The position numbers and the translations under genes are program-made. Shown here piece by piece: positions 21,458-33,599 of a DNA stretch of 64,000 bases. Numbering within the stretch: the first letter of the stretch is position 1; the number at the start of each line of letters is the position of its first letter. Under the pieces are notes generated by a model. It did not search any database, was not told the origin of the DNA, and worked only from the letters and a program-made list of their open reading frames with translations. The DNA is from Dipteris shenzhenensis (lineage: Eukaryota > Polypodiophyta > Polypodiopsida > Gleicheniales), in the NCBI GenBank assembly GCA_047967505.1, contig CM106541.1; one strand, written 5' to 3'.

Positions 21458-23011
21458 TCAGAAAACAGTCAGCCTCAGAATACCAAATCTACAGCAAATA
21501 TCCTCATACACAAATTTACATATAGATTTCGCATTGACAGCCCGTACTGCTCGTGCTTCAGCCCATCTCGTCAAATAATCCACAGTTGTCAGCATATAAC
21601 AATTTCCCCTGGCTGTCATGGGTAGAGGACTGATGGCATCTATTCCCCATTTCTCAAAAATATTATAAGCAAGCATGATATTTCTAAGTTCTAGATGTAA
21701 GATCCTCTTACTCATTTGCTGACACTGTAGGCATGACCTGCACCAATGTCTTATCTCTCTCTGAGGAAGCTCTGGTAGAGTTCTCAACCAAGAAGGTAAA
21801 AGAGTACTCCTGTAACTCTACTATCCATTCAATCATGCTCGTGGAGATGTTTGTACTATTCAACATATGAGGCAGTAGTGAACATGAGGTGAGAACCACA
21901 AAAGGCTTGGACAATAGATAAGACCGAAATCTCCTACAGGCATACAAGAGGCTATTCAGCCGCTGAATACTTCCTTTCTACTTCACTCTTCACTCTACTG
22001 GCATAATAGACTGGCCTCATATATCTGGAACCCTCTCCCTGCTGCAAAAGAATAGCACCAATAGCATCTGGTCCTACAGAGGGATTCACATAAAAAGTCT
22101 TGGAATAATCTGGTGGATCTACACTTGAAATATGAGTCAAGGATTCCTTAACTGCCTCAAATACCTCTTCACTCTCTGTCGTGCATTTTAGAGGCTCAGA
22201 TTTTACCACCTGTTGAAGAGGATACAAAATCTGAGATAACATATGAATAAATCTCGACAGATACTTACCTTCTGGAGAAAGGTATGCAACTGCTTGGTAT
22301 TCTCAGGAGAGGACAACATAACTAAAGCTTTTACTTTACCTGGATTTGGCTCAATCCCATTCTCAGATACAATATGCCCCAATATTTTAATGCTGGTCTG
22401 AGCTAACTGAGTCTTCTTAGGATTTAATTGACTGCCATTATTATCAATCTCATAGAATATCTGATCCAGCTTTCCACAGTGCCCCCTTCTTCCACTGTAC
22501 ACACAGATGTCATCAATAAACACTCTACAAAATTTATCCAAGAAAGGTGATAAAATCAGATCTGAATTCTTCTGATAGTGCGAGGAGCCGTTGGTAACTC
22601 CAAAAGGCATTTTCCTGTAACAAAAACAGTCCCAGGGGGTAATGAAAGTAGTCTTAATTTGATCTTTCTGGGTATGGCTATCTGGAAGTACCCTGAATAT
22701 CCGTCACACAAGCTGTACATTTCATGACCCGCCACTTTATCAAGAATATCATCCAGAAAAGGCAGAGGATAGTGGTTTCTCTTTGTCATTGCATTCAGAG
22801 GTTTGTAATCAACATGGACTCTCCATTTGTCTACATCTTTTGGCACTATGACCACATGACTTATCCAATCAGAGTGAACTATAGGATAAATTATTCCTGC
22901 CTTGAGAAGCTTATCTACCTCTTCCTTCAGCACATCTCTCTGTTCCAGGCTTAATCTCCTTATTTTTTGAAAAACAGGTTTGGCACCTTCATATGCATAG
23001 ACGTCTCGCAT
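21458..23011 (-). pseudogene. second Ty3/gypsy pol fragment: RT, RNase H, start of integrase
   Basis: Read on the minus strand. RT is at 23011-22203, with FQKIRRLSLEQRDVLKEEVD, WRVHVDYKPLNAMTKRNHYP, the catalytic strand VFIDDICVYS, and ILGHIVSENGIEPNPGKV. RNase H parts at 22242-21800 include EVFEAVKESLTHIS and MRPVYYASRVKSEVERKYSAAE. The integrase start at 21787-21458 has WCRSCLQCQQM and EKWGIDAISPLPMTARGN. Frameshifts separate the blocks, and the integrase stops mid-core at the border with the plus-strand element. The motifs suggest a non-chromodomain gypsy lineage. Gag and protease are not present. Confidence 0.85.
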
Positions 23012-23070
23012 ATAAGGTTTAAAGAAGATCTTGCTGTGATTACACGATCATTAACCGTTGCATGTTACAT

Positions 23071-23082
23071 TGGTATCAGAGC
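23071..23082 (+). other. perfect primer-binding site of a third LTR element
   Basis: TGGTATCAGAGC, the complement of the plant initiator Met-tRNA 3' end, preceded by CATGTTACAT as in an LTR end. It faces right, opposite to both neighbouring pol regions. About 200 bp of leader-like sequence follows, with an ATG at 23160, before the chromovirus LTR at 23290 interrupts it. Confidence 0.65.
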
Positions 23083-23289
23083 TTCGGTCTGTGATCTAGC
23101 TTGACTACCAGCGAGCGTATGGTTGTGTTGAGATTAAGAAAGATCACACTTCCAAGCACCATGGGTCAGGGAAGAGGAATAGAATACGACGAGTCAGACG
23201 TCCAAGAAGATTAAGATAGTCAAAGTTGAAAGAAGTACGCTTCCGTGCAGCGCTCAAGAAATGATGGAGAAGCTGATGGAGCAAAATAG

Positions 23290-23737
23290 TGTAAGAAATC
23301 CTAGATTTACTATATTTAGACATGTGCTAAGGAACAGAAAGGAGAGTGAAATAGCAGAGAACAAGGAATAATTGTATTGCTTGAATGTCTGTAGGATAGA
23401 TGTACTGTCATCCATACAATTGGGCCTCTGTTATATAGAGAGTGAAGAGTCACACATGAAAAGGTGTGTACTCCAAAGGGTATGTGCATGAAGAGGTGTG
23501 TACCCCTTGTGAAGGGTGTGACCCTTGATGAGAGGGTACATTACAATAGGAATGTCTCTTCAATAGAATGTCTCTTGTGAAGGGTTGTGCCTCATAGGAA
23601 GTGTCCCGTCGAAAGGGCAAGGGTTGTGCCTCATGGGAAGTGTCCCGTCGAAAGGGCATACCCTTCCACAAGTGTCCATTCATCAAACCATCCATAAGTC
23701 TAGAAATAGAGAAAGGAATACGTCACAGATCATGACA
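23290..23737 (-). repeat. 3' LTR of the minus-strand chromovirus
   Basis: 448 bp from TGTAAGAAATCC to GATCATGACA. On the right is the minus-strand polypurine tract GAGTGGGAGGGAA. It contains a duplicated block, AAGGGTTGTGCCTCATRGGAAGTGTCCCGTCGAAAGG, at about 23579 and 23627. No 5' LTR partner was found near 27.4 kb. Confidence 0.65.
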
Positions 23738-23793
23738 TTCCCTCCCACTCAAAATAAGACCCTGGTAGAGATAATGAACCGATGTAGAAAATA

Positions 23794-26700
23794 TCATGGT
23801 AAATTCTGAAAATACTTCTGTAAAATGTCAGGGTACTGGTGTAAGTCTTCATCAGATGGCCAAGTAGCGTCGGAGTCGTCTAGATCTCGCCAAAGAACAA
23901 GGAATTTCGTGATAAGTCGATGTCGAGTCTCTCGCTGTTGATGGTCTAGAATATGTTTAGGAATAAGGAGAACATAATCGTCTTCGATTTCTGGGACATA
24001 ATCACCTGCAGGAGGAACTGCTTCGTCACTTGGAATGTACTTCTTTAGCCAAGAAACATGAAATGTTGGATGGATTTTACCCCATGATGGTGGTAATTCC
24101 AATTTATAACTTAAAGGTGAATTTTTCTTGACGATCCGGAAAGGTCCATAGTATTTTGGTCGCAACTTAGGAAACACAGACTTAACCGTCTTATAGCGAT
24201 GTGTACAAATAATAGCACCATGTCACCGGTGTCAAATTCCGGGTGACGTCTATGTTTGTTGGCAGACCGTTGATACCGCTCTTGTCCTTTTCGCATATGA
24301 TCCTTGACTTGAAGTAGAATGTCTTGCATTTCTTGAACCAGTTGATCAGCTAGGGCCACTCGATGTTGAAGTACAAAATTCGTTGGTACAATCGGAGTGT
24401 ATCCATAAGCTGCTTGGAATGGAGTCATGCTGATGGCACTATGGAAAGAGTTATTATAAGCAAACTCAAGGAGTGGTAGATACTCTTCCCAAGCTGCTAG
24501 GCGTGACTGAATATAATGTCGAAGCATTTCTTCCAGAACTTGTAGGCTGAACTGAACAGTAGAGTTGTACCCAAAGATTCGAATAGTGAAATCCAAAAGT
24601 GACTGGTAAACTTAGGATCTCTGTCGGATATGATATTCTTGGGTAATCCATGGTATCGGAAGATGTGTTGTATGAAGAGTTTGGCTGTGTCTGGAGCCTA
24701 GGCACTGCTTTTGCAAGCAACAAAGTGTGCCATTTTGGACAATCGATCAACAATTACCATAATCTGAGTGTTACCTCTGGAGGATCGTGGTAGTGTTTTA
24801 ATGAAATCCATGGAAATACGTTCCCACCTTTCAGTTGGAACTGGAAGAGGCTGAAGAAGTCCTGTTGGAAGTCGTCGGCTTGCTTTCATTTGTTGACAAG
24901 ATAAGCAAGATGTAACCATTTTGATGACGTTGCTTTTCATCTGAGGCCAGTAGTATGTTGCACTGAGTAACCGATAAGTCTTGTTGATGCCTGGATGGGC
25001 AGCATAAGGAACTACATGATGCTCTTTTAACAAAAGACGTCGAACATCCTTGTCATGTGGTACATAGACGCGATCTTGATAATACAGAAGGTCGTCCGTA
25101 TAAGAATAGGATGAGAAAATCTTCTGTTCGGAAATCGAAGGTTGATCTTTTAAAGAACCCGTACTGCTGTGCCGAAGTCTTTATGATTGAAATACTTTCC
25201 TTTGAATGAATTCGGAACATCTACAGATAATGTAGAGATTACCATAGCTGATGCTAGAGGTAACCTGCTGAGAGCATCTGCAACTACATTGCGTAGTCCT
25301 GGAATGTACTCAATGGTCATGTGAAAGTTGGCCAGAAACTCAACCCAACGTGCTTGTCGAGCGTTCATGACTGGCTGAGTAAAGATATACTTTAAAGAGT
25401 GATGGTCCGTCTTCACCACAGAGTCGGCTCCCATGAGATAATGTTTCCAAGAGCGATAAGCATGTACAACGGCAAGAAACTCCTTATCATAAACCGGGTA
25501 TCGGGTTTGGATATCAGAATGTTTATGGATTTCAAAAGCAATAACTCTGCCTTCTTGCATCAAGACTGCTCCTGTAGCGATGTCGGAAGCGTCGGTCATG
25601 ACCTCAAATGGAAGGTTTGGGTCAGCAATAGCCATAACTGGTGTGGTAGTGAGTGCTTGCTTGAGTTGTTGGAAACTATACTGTGTTTCGGGAAGCCACT
25701 GAAAAACTGCTGTGCTTTTCAATAATTCGGACATAGGGGCTGCGATTTCGGAAAACTGATAGACCTTTGTATGGTAGAAGTTTGCCAATCCGAGAAAAGA
25801 GCAGACATCATGAACATTCTTAGGAGTAGGCCAATTTTGGATTACCTCGACCTTCTTGGGATCCACAGAGATGCCTTGAGCGCGGAAATAACATGTCCCA
25901 AATATTCGAGTTGGGTGTTGAAGAACTCACTCTTCTCAATGTTGATGTAGAGAGAATTTGCGCGGAGAACTTCAAAAACTTGGTGAAGATGTTGTTTGTG
26001 CTCATGTAGGGATCTGCTGAAAACGAGGATGTCATCGAGGTAAACGATGACGAACTTATCGAGGAAAGGCCTGAAGATGTCGTTCTTTAATGTCATGAAT
26101 GTGGCCGGGGCATTGTTTAACCCAAAAGGCATGACCAAACATTCATAGTGTCCATACTCTGTGCGAAAAGCTGTCTTGTACTCATCGCCTTCTCGTATGC
26201 GTATTTGATGATAACTTGAACGAAGATCAATCTTTGAGAATTGTGTTGCATGTAGAAGTTGATCGAAGAGGTCATCGATGCGAGGCAATGGATACTTGTT
26301 TTTGATAGTGAGCTTCTTGAGGGCTCAGTAGTCGATGTAGAGGCGCATTGACTTATTCTTTTTTTCCACAAGTAGTACAGGAGATCCGAAAGGGCTGTGA
26401 CTGGGCCGAATGTGACCTTTGTCGAGTAGTTCGGTGACCTGTCTTTCGATTTCTTCATTTTGAGTGTAAGAAACCCGATAAGGAGGTTTCGATGGTGGAT
26501 TACTGCCAGGAATAAGTTCGATTGGGTGATCCACTGGTCGTCGAGGTGGTAACTGCTTTGGCAATTCTTGTGGAAAAATATCCAGGTAAGGCTGGAAAAA
26601 AGGTTGGCTGAGGTATTTAGGAGGATCCTTTGTTAGTGTCTCCTCTACTGCCGTAACCAACAGAAGTGAAGTCTTTGCTTGACGTTTACGAACCCACTTC

Positions 26701-27357
26701 TTTACTTGTAGGGCAGAGGCAACTGGGGTTGAAGGAGAGTCCCTAGAATCAGTTAGCTCAATAAGTTTTCCCTGGTGGACAAATTGGATAGTATGGCTGC
26801 GAAAACTGATTGATGGATCATAGTCGTAGAGCCACTGTTGTTCAAGTATGACATCGTACTGAGAAAGAGGCATGATGTCGAAGTTCAACTTGTCCGTATA
26901 ATGTTGGATGCGAAAAGACAAGTTTTTGATCCTGGTGTTGCACAAGAAGGTAGTTCCATTTGCGAGTTCAATCTGATAGTCCGTGAGACTAGGATTGGTG
27001 GTTAACTGAAGTTTGTCAACCATAGAACTAGCTAGGAAGTTATGAGAGCAGCCACTGTCGATGAGGATAGTGACCGTTGTTCCACGAATCGATCCTTGAA
27101 CACAAAGTACTTGAGCGGCCCGGGAAGGTTCGAGGTTGCTGGCAAGGCTCAGGTGGATGGTATTTGCCATTCGAACAGCTTTGCCTTTCTTGTCTTGTGC
27201 TGGGGTAGTATCTTCTCTTTGGGAAGTGCTAGGTTCCATATTGGAATTTTGCTTTGGTCGCTTGGGACAATCGAACCATCTATGGTCGCCTGTACAGATG
27301 GTACAAAGTCCTTTTGTGCTGGAGTTGTTCTTCTTGTCAGTGGCCGCACCTTTATGT
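23794..27357 (-). pseudogene. Ty3/gypsy chromovirus gag-pol (zinc knuckle to chromodomain), frameshifted
   Basis: Order on the minus strand. Gag zinc knuckle CTICTGDHRWFDC (about 27310). Protease with ILIDSGCSHNFL (about 27070). RT with [21 protein letters not shown] and [12 protein letters not shown] (26458-25842). RNase H with VMTDASDIATGAVL, YDKEFLAVVHAYRSWKHYL and KTDHHSLKYI (25866-25150). Integrase zinc domain HPGINKTYRLLSATYYWPQM...CLSCQQ and core with SMDFIKTLPRS and ISDRDPKF (25033-24600). Integrase tail KYYGPFRIVKKNSPLSYKL. Then a chromodomain at about 23960-23800 with PKHILDHQQRE, FLVLWRDLDDSDATW and YPDILQKYF. The chromodomain is thought to steer integration to marked chromatin. 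Frameshifts near 26330 and 24600-24700, and loss of the HP..DGQTE part of the integrase core, make it inactive. The 5' LTR and most of gag are absent. Confidence 0.9.
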
Positions 27358-27599
27358 TAGGGATGTCGGTAATGACTTTGTGAAGAAGAAGAGGCATGAA
27401 CTCTACAAGGAAGAACATGCAACGACTATGGACGGTTCCTACAATAGCAACCTCATCTATAATGTGTATAACCAAGTACACCTGAGTCATCATAATCCTT
27501 GAGGGAAAGTTCTTCTCAAGCAAGCATACAACTTCAATGGAGTCCACCCTAGCCTTGTCGATGCTCGATAAAGTGATCTCTTTTTGAGAGATCCATCTA

Positions 27600-29360
27600 T
27601 TTAACATGGGAGGATAAACTATGCAAGGAACAAACGAAACAAATTATCTAAGCAATCGTGTAATTATGATTTGATAACAAATTACATATAGAATACCTAT
27701 AAGAACTTGTGCCAATCATGGGACTTGAGGCCACTCATCTTATTGTCTCTCGTAAATGCTCCTTTAAAGCAATGCATGTGTCTGGTTGGTGTTCAAAAAT
27801 AGGCAATGTACTCCTTGATTGTTGTCTCCTCTCTCTTGGAAAGCCTCCATCGTGCTTTTAGGAGAACAACATTAGGACCATGCATTTGCAACCATAACTC
27901 GGGCATCCGTTCCATTTTCCTTAAGTCTTGTCATATTACCCTTGTGTCTTTGTCATCAACCAAATATGCCCAAATAGAAGCCACCATATTCTTGAAGATA
28001 TGCATGGGATCCAAGAGATGATTGATCTATAACTGACCCCAATATAAGGAACCTCGTGAAAGATCGATAGCCTTAGGCCTCTTCATACTGGGTGGAATCT
28101 CTTCTCCATTTACTCTCCAAGATTGAACCAAATCACTTGCCTTTAGAGAAGGTGGTTTAGACAAGTTGACCATGCACCGGATGGTCAAGTGGAAGGTATT
28201 GAGTATGACCTTCGTAGATCACTTTTCTCAGATGTGAGGAGTGTCATGCATCTAATTTGGGGACACAAATAGGTAAAGCATGGAAGCATGGTATCCACTC
28301 ATTTGAAGACCCACATGCATAGAAAAGCTCATCAGGGATGCATAGATCACATCACAAAGCATAAAAAGATCATGCATAGATCTAAAGATGCATACCTGGA
28401 TACTCGACGTATCCTACAAAGTCATGCATGGTCCATATCAAAATTCCCCTAATCATAATGTCATCGGTATGTCTTGCAACTTTGCAAATATCAAAGACAT
28501 ATCCCGAGGCATTCACTATGTGAAAAGCCCCTATATGACGTGCGTTCAAAGAAGGGTCTTGAAATTACCCCTTATACCCCCTCTGTATGTGTATTTTCTT
28601 TAACTCATAAGAAAATAAAATCCCTTATGTTAAACTCACATGCTATCTTACATATTGTATGGTGAACTCCCCGGGAGACATGTATGACACTCCATAGGGT
28701 CTATAGCTCCTCTATCAAAGGTGCCATGTACACATCCATATTCTTCGCCTTGTGCTTCCCTAGCACAAGGAGAGAAAGAATGAGGTGTCCCTTTGTAATT
28801 CACCAAAACTATAGGCCATGTCAACCAAGATGTCAAGCATAATTCCATAGGATTCATGCCATCCATCTCAATACCAAGGCATAAGTTACGTGGCTCACGT
28901 GAAATGTTGGACCACATGTTATCTATGTGCTTCCAAGCACCACAATCTAAAGGAATTCTCAAAGTATCATTATTGGACCGATGTGTAGCATGCCATGTCA
29001 TCAATTGCACTATGGACTTGCACCTAAACTTGTGTTATATTCTCGTAATGATCAAAAAGTGTCACAAGATCTTTACTGGGATGATTTGACCTACCAAGTC
29101 CTACCTATAATGCTATGCCCCACACTCTAGACAATTAACCAAATTCGAATGCTCATGTGAAAGAGAGTGCAATCATTAGGACAAGCGTGGATAGTCTCAT
29201 AATCCATCTCGATGCTTGTTAACATGTTTTCTGCATTATCCCTTGATGCAGGTAGGGTATTCAACATCTTTTGCAATAACTTGTTACAATTCACATATGC
29301 AAGGAACTCTAAGAACACAATATGAATAATTGTTAAAATAAGATCCAAACACAATCAATC
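27600..29360 (-). pseudogene. CACTA (En/Spm) TNP2-like transposase relic
   Basis: Minus-strand blocks at 29354-29127 (KLLQKMLNTLPASRDNAENM, MDYETIHACPNDC) and 29010-28648 (MTWHATHRSNNDTLRIPLDC, WKHIDNMW, NLCLGIEMDGMNP, LTWPIVLVNY, then EEYGCVHGTFD after a shift) match the TNP2 transposase family (PF02992 type). These proteins cut CACTA transposons out of DNA. The same blocks appear in better shape on the plus strand at 37.3-37.9 kb, so the two copies are related and face each other. Many stops are present, and the part down to 27.6 kb is recognised only loosely. Confidence 0.75.
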
Positions 29361-29771
29361 CAGATGCACCAATCTCAACAAGGCCGTGACACTCGTGTCC
29401 AACCAACCATACGTAGCTTGCAAATGTAAGATCGAAAGGCAAGCTCATAGTTTTGATGTTCGAGTGCCTTCATAAAAGGTTGTTGATTGCAACTCGAACA
29501 TGATGGTCTCAGAGTCTGACATCATGGTCTAGATTGCTACCACTAGTAAATTATCCTTTGCTAGAGATGGTAGGCTTGTGCTTCTATTCGAAGGTCTTGG
29601 GCGACAAGGTCTTCTAGCTTCAAGGCGCCCTCTTTGCAACCTTTTCAACGGCTTTTTTGGCGTGCACTTTTCCTTTTTTGTTTAGAAGCCTATTTGGTGG
29701 AGTTCGGTGGTGATATGTCCCTTCCTCTACGACGAGCTTTTTTTCTTGTTAGCCTCATCAACCAGCCCCGA

Positions 29772-30258
29772 AAACAGGGAAAGAGAGGAAAAGAGAGTGG
29801 AAAAGAGGAAGAGAGGGGAAAGAGAGTGAAATAGAAGAGGAAAAGAGAGGGGAAAGAGAGGAGTGCGAGAGGGAAAAGAGAGGAAAAGAGAGGGGAAGAG
29901 CGGAAAAGAGAAGAGAGAAAGAGAGGGGAAAGAGAGAAAAGAGAGGGGGAAAGAGTGGGGAAAAGAGAGACTGGAAGAGAGGTGAAAACAGGGGAAGAGA
30001 GGAAAAGAGAGAGTGGATGAGAGGAAGAGAGAGGGGAAAGAGAGGAGTGTGAGAGGGAAAAGAGAGGAAAAGAGAAGGGAAGAGTGGAAAAGAGAAGAGG
30101 GAAATAGAGGGGAAAGAGAGAGTGGAAGAGGGGGGAAAAGAGGGAAAGAGAGGAAAAGAGAGAGTGGAAGAGAGGAAGAGAGAGGTGAAAGAGAGCGGAA
30201 GAGAAGAGGGAATGAGAGGGGAGAAAGAAAGAGGGGAAAATAAAAGAGGAAAAGAGTG
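29772..30258 (+). repeat. long purine-only tract of GAAAAGAGAGG type
   Basis: Nearly 490 bp with almost no C or T on the plus strand, built from variants of GGAAAAGAGAGGGGAAAGAGA. Long frames on both strands here are by-products of the composition. Purine tracts of this length can form triplexes. Confidence 0.85.
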
Positions 30259-30946
30259 CAAGGGTTTCCTACGCCCATCACATTTGCCAATGGTCATTGT
30301 GAAAGACAAATAAAGAAAGAAAGAAAGGAGGTAGAAGGTACATACGTGAAACTTGAAAAAGTGGTGTGATCGCGAAAGTGGTGTGCTCATGGTCTGGACT
30401 GGCTCCCCTACAAAACAAGGCAAGATGGTCATTTTTCCAAAAACTAGTGGGTGAAGCAAGAAGTAGAGGAGAAATAAATCAAGGAACAAGAAACAAGAGC
30501 AAAGGAGAAAGCAAACATCGAAAACAAGAAGTATGGTTCTTTCTTACATCTTGGTACTCACTAGGATTCTTCTTGGAGTTAAAAGAGAGGGAAAACTAGA
30601 GAAAACTAGATTAAAAGTAGAGGAGAATAAGAAGAAAGGAGATACAAAACTTAGCAAAACAATAGCTTAGAAATCTTGAACTTAAAAATGAGAAAGAGAG
30701 GGGAGAAACACATATTACCTTTAAAAAAAGGGAGAAAGAGATTTCTCGCAACACCTGGAAGTAGAGAGGGAGATTTGTGGAGAGGATGGAGAGATAGGAG
30801 GTGGGGAGGGAGCTTGGCTTGGAGAGGCTGTGAGGGGATTGAAAACAAGGGCCAAGAGTGTGAGAGAGCAAGGAAACTGAAAGCGACAAGTTGACGAGAA
30901 TTGAATAGTGGCACATCGCTTTCGATGTTTTTTGCTTGGTAAACAT
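30259..30946. other. AG-rich unassigned sequence
   Basis: Purine-rich single-copy-looking DNA with short chance frames. No gene recognised. It ends where the CACTA element begins. Confidence 0.5.
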
Positions 30947-31127
30947 CACTATATACTGACTACTTTTAAAAAGAATAGTATTAGTATTTACCAATGATTT
31001 TAGAATAAACTGTTGGTATTTACCGACAGGGACCAGGGAACTTGGTATAACTTGATGGCAGGCGAGCTGATTTTCTAACTTTTGGGACTCTCACTTAGTC
31101 TTGTGTTGTGGTTTTGAAGGTTTACAG

Positions 31128-31350
31128 ATGGAGAAGATGAGTGGAAGCTCATTGGATGAGGGGCCAAGGAAAGGAAGCACGGAGTGGCTTAGGGAGAAGT
31201 TGACTTGTCCTTGTACACATTGCAATCGATTGGATCGACATCAATGTCATATTGTCATACGCCACCTGTAAGTGTATGGGGAGTCCCAGCAACAAGTACC
31301 GGCATTTGGTGGTGCTAGTTGATCATCATTAAGTCGATGGTATGTGAGTT
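31128..31350 (+). pseudogene. CACTA transposase N terminus (Transpos_assoc-like), before the copia insertion
   Basis: The frame from about 31128 reads MEKMSGSSLDEGPRKGSTEW and then LREKLTCPCTHCNRLDRHQC. The last part is the Cys/His signature of the transposase-associated domain at the N terminus of TNP2-like proteins. A stop follows HL at about 31267. The frame is cut at 31350 by the target duplication of the copia element and picks up after 36885. Confidence 0.7.
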
Positions 31351-31355
31351 TGTAA
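31351..31355 (+). other. target-site duplication TGTAA, left
   Basis: TGTAA directly before the left LTR. The same five bases follow the right LTR at 36880-36884. Five base pairs is the usual copia duplication length. Confidence 0.9.
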
Positions 31356-32095
31356 TGTAAGAAAATAATACAACGTCTGTGCTCAACAGATAATAGGATC
31401 TCGTACGTAAGAGAGAAAACAAGATAGTATGGAGAATCAAAAATTTGATTACTATAGAATTGATACAATAGATGGCACTGCCTCCCAGCCGTGCGCTCCT
31501 GTGAAAGAAGCTTCGATGACATGCTGGAAACAGTAGAAGACGGAGATTGAATGCTAAGGAATCAAGGTTGCTGTAGCCAGTGATGAAATGGGCTTCACGG
31601 GCTTGCTCTTATATAGCCACTAGTCGTAGTCAGTTAGACTCAATTGGGTGGCCGACCCAGTTCACCTAAAACGATCGACTGGGGGTCAGTCCCGAAATAG
31701 GCCACCGACCATATGATAGAACCGGTGCGCAAAGCAGAGCAACTAACCTACAGTGTCCGTTCGGCCCACAGCCATCCGGGATCATCTGAGGCTCCAAACG
31801 GGCCTCACAACTCGAGAGTGGGCTGCCCCGAGAAATGCTCCATCTACCCTTAGTGCAGTCAGTCAAGGGATGCCTTCTCGCACTTGCATGTAGCAGCCTA
31901 GTTGGCAGTGTGCCAACTCTATCTGAAGCCGTCCAGCCATCAGGCTACACCTGGCCCCCATCTAGTGTCCAAACCAGGACCTACCGGATAACCGAACTAC
32001 TCAAATGCCTTCTCCTCATATGGGGGGCTTACAAGTAGAGTTAGCTGGTTCCTGCGTTGCGTAGTTACACGAGAGTGGAGCATTGATATCTAACA
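31356..32095 (-). repeat. 3' LTR of the full-length copia element
   Basis: TG at 31356, CA at 32094-32095. Next to it is CCCCCCCTCAATG, the polypurine tract read on the other strand. It matches 36136-36879 along its whole length. Confidence 0.93.
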
Positions 32096-32863
32096 CCCCC
32101 CCTCAATGTCCACCTGCAAGTGAACTTACTTTTTCGGCCAATGCCAAGTCGATGAAGATGCCTCTCCAGCAGGTCTCTTCCAAGAGCCTTCGTGAAGATG
32201 TCCGCAACATTCTCTGTAGTCAGACAGTACACCAAGTCGACCTCTCCATCCATGATCAGCTCGCGCACAAAGTGATATTGAATCTCAATGTATTTTGTGC
32301 GAGCGTGGAACACCGGGTTCTTTGCAATCGCCATGCAACTCTGATTGTCACATGATAACTGCGTAGGCTTGTTTTGCACTCCACCCATGTTTCCTAAAAT
32401 CCTCCTCAACCACACTGCCTCGCAAGAAGCAAAGCATGCAGATTTGTACTCGGCCTCGGTAGAAGAAAGAGCAACTGTGGGTTGCTTCTTGTTGACCCAT
32501 GACACAACTCCAGATCCAAGTGGGAAACAGTACCCTGTCACTGATCTCCTGCTGTCTACGTCTCCTGCCCAATCCGAGTCACAGAATTCGGTCAAAATGT
32601 TGCCCTTGGTATAGGTGATGCCATAATCAAGTGTGCCTTTTTAGCACCCGCATCCCTGCCCTCCAATGGTTCTCTCGGGGCTTATTGGAAAACCTGCTTA
32701 GTACACCAGTCGCAAAGTTGATGTCCGGCCGTGTGTTGCACAGGTAGATCAAGCTGCCCACAAGCCTTCTATACTTTGCTTCGTCCACCAGTGGTGATGA
32801 ATCCTTGTTTGAGAGCTTCACGCCAACCTCCATAGGGGTACCAACTGTTTTGCACTCAGCCAT
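32096..32863 (-). pseudogene. copia RNase H and RT C terminus
   Basis: The frame at 32863-32627 has CKTVGTPMEVGVKLSNKD and YRRLVGSLIYLCNTRPDI. The frame at 32595-32065 has FCDSDWAGDVDSRRSVTGYC, TVALSSTEAEYKS, QLSCDNQSCMAIAKNPVFH and VADIFTKALGRDLLERHLHR. These are the RNase H parts that degrade the RNA strand during reverse transcription. The acidic catalytic residues are present. A shift and stop near 32630 separate the two frames. Confidence 0.9.
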
Positions 32864-32929
32864 GCCAAATGCTTTTAGTATCTCTCCAGCATATTTCAGC
32901 TGTGAAATGAAGATCTGTTTCGGCTCCTA

Positions 32930-33544
32930 CTAAACTTCAATCCCCAAACAGAAATGCATTAATCCAAGGTCTGTCATTTCAAACTCTCTTCCTAGCAAAT
33001 GCTTCGTCTGCGAGATCTTCTCTTCATGGTTCCCTGTTATGACAAGGTCGTCCACATAAAGGACCACGATCATAAACCTGCCTTCTTCTCTGAAGATATA
33101 CAAATTTAAATCAGATGGGCTCGTCCTGAACTCGTTTTGCAGAAAGTAGGCATCAATTCGTTGGTACCACACTCGTGGGGCCTGTTTCAGCCCGTAAAGT
33201 GCCTTCTTTAGTTTGTAGACTTTACCTTCTGAATCGAGGATCTCAAAAGCTGGTGGTTGTTCCATGTATACCTCCTCCTTGAGATCTCCATTCAGAAAGG
33301 CAGATTTCACATCCATCTGAAACACGGGCCAACTTTCCTGGGCAGCTAAAGCCAAAACACTACGAATTGTGGTTAGTCGAGCTGTGGGAGTAAAAGTATC
33401 TTGATAATCAAAACCATGTACCTGTGCAAATTCTTTTGCCACGAGTCGAGCCTTGTACTTATCCAACATGCTGTCGAACTTGTACTTGATCTTGTACACC
33501 CACTTGGTTCCCATTACCTTGTGCTTTTGGTGGTCGATCCACAA
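32930..33544 (-). pseudogene. copia reverse transcriptase
   Basis: An open stretch of 204 codons with KWVYKIKYKFDSMLDKYKAR, FQMDVKSAFLNGDLKEEVYM, LYGLKQAPRVWYQ and the catalytic motif VVLYVDDLVITG. It is intact as a domain. The polyprotein around it has a stop in front (near 33600) and one behind (near 32929), so it is not translated as a unit. Confidence 0.9.
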
Positions 33545-33599
33545 GGTTCCAAGTGTTGTTCTTCATTATGGAGCCATACTCCGACTGCATAGCCTCCAT

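Noticed and set aside
29727-30489. Minus-strand frames of 187 and 243 codons rich in Ser, Leu, Phe and Pro, and Glu/Arg-rich plus frames
   Set aside because: They are translations of the purine-only tract.
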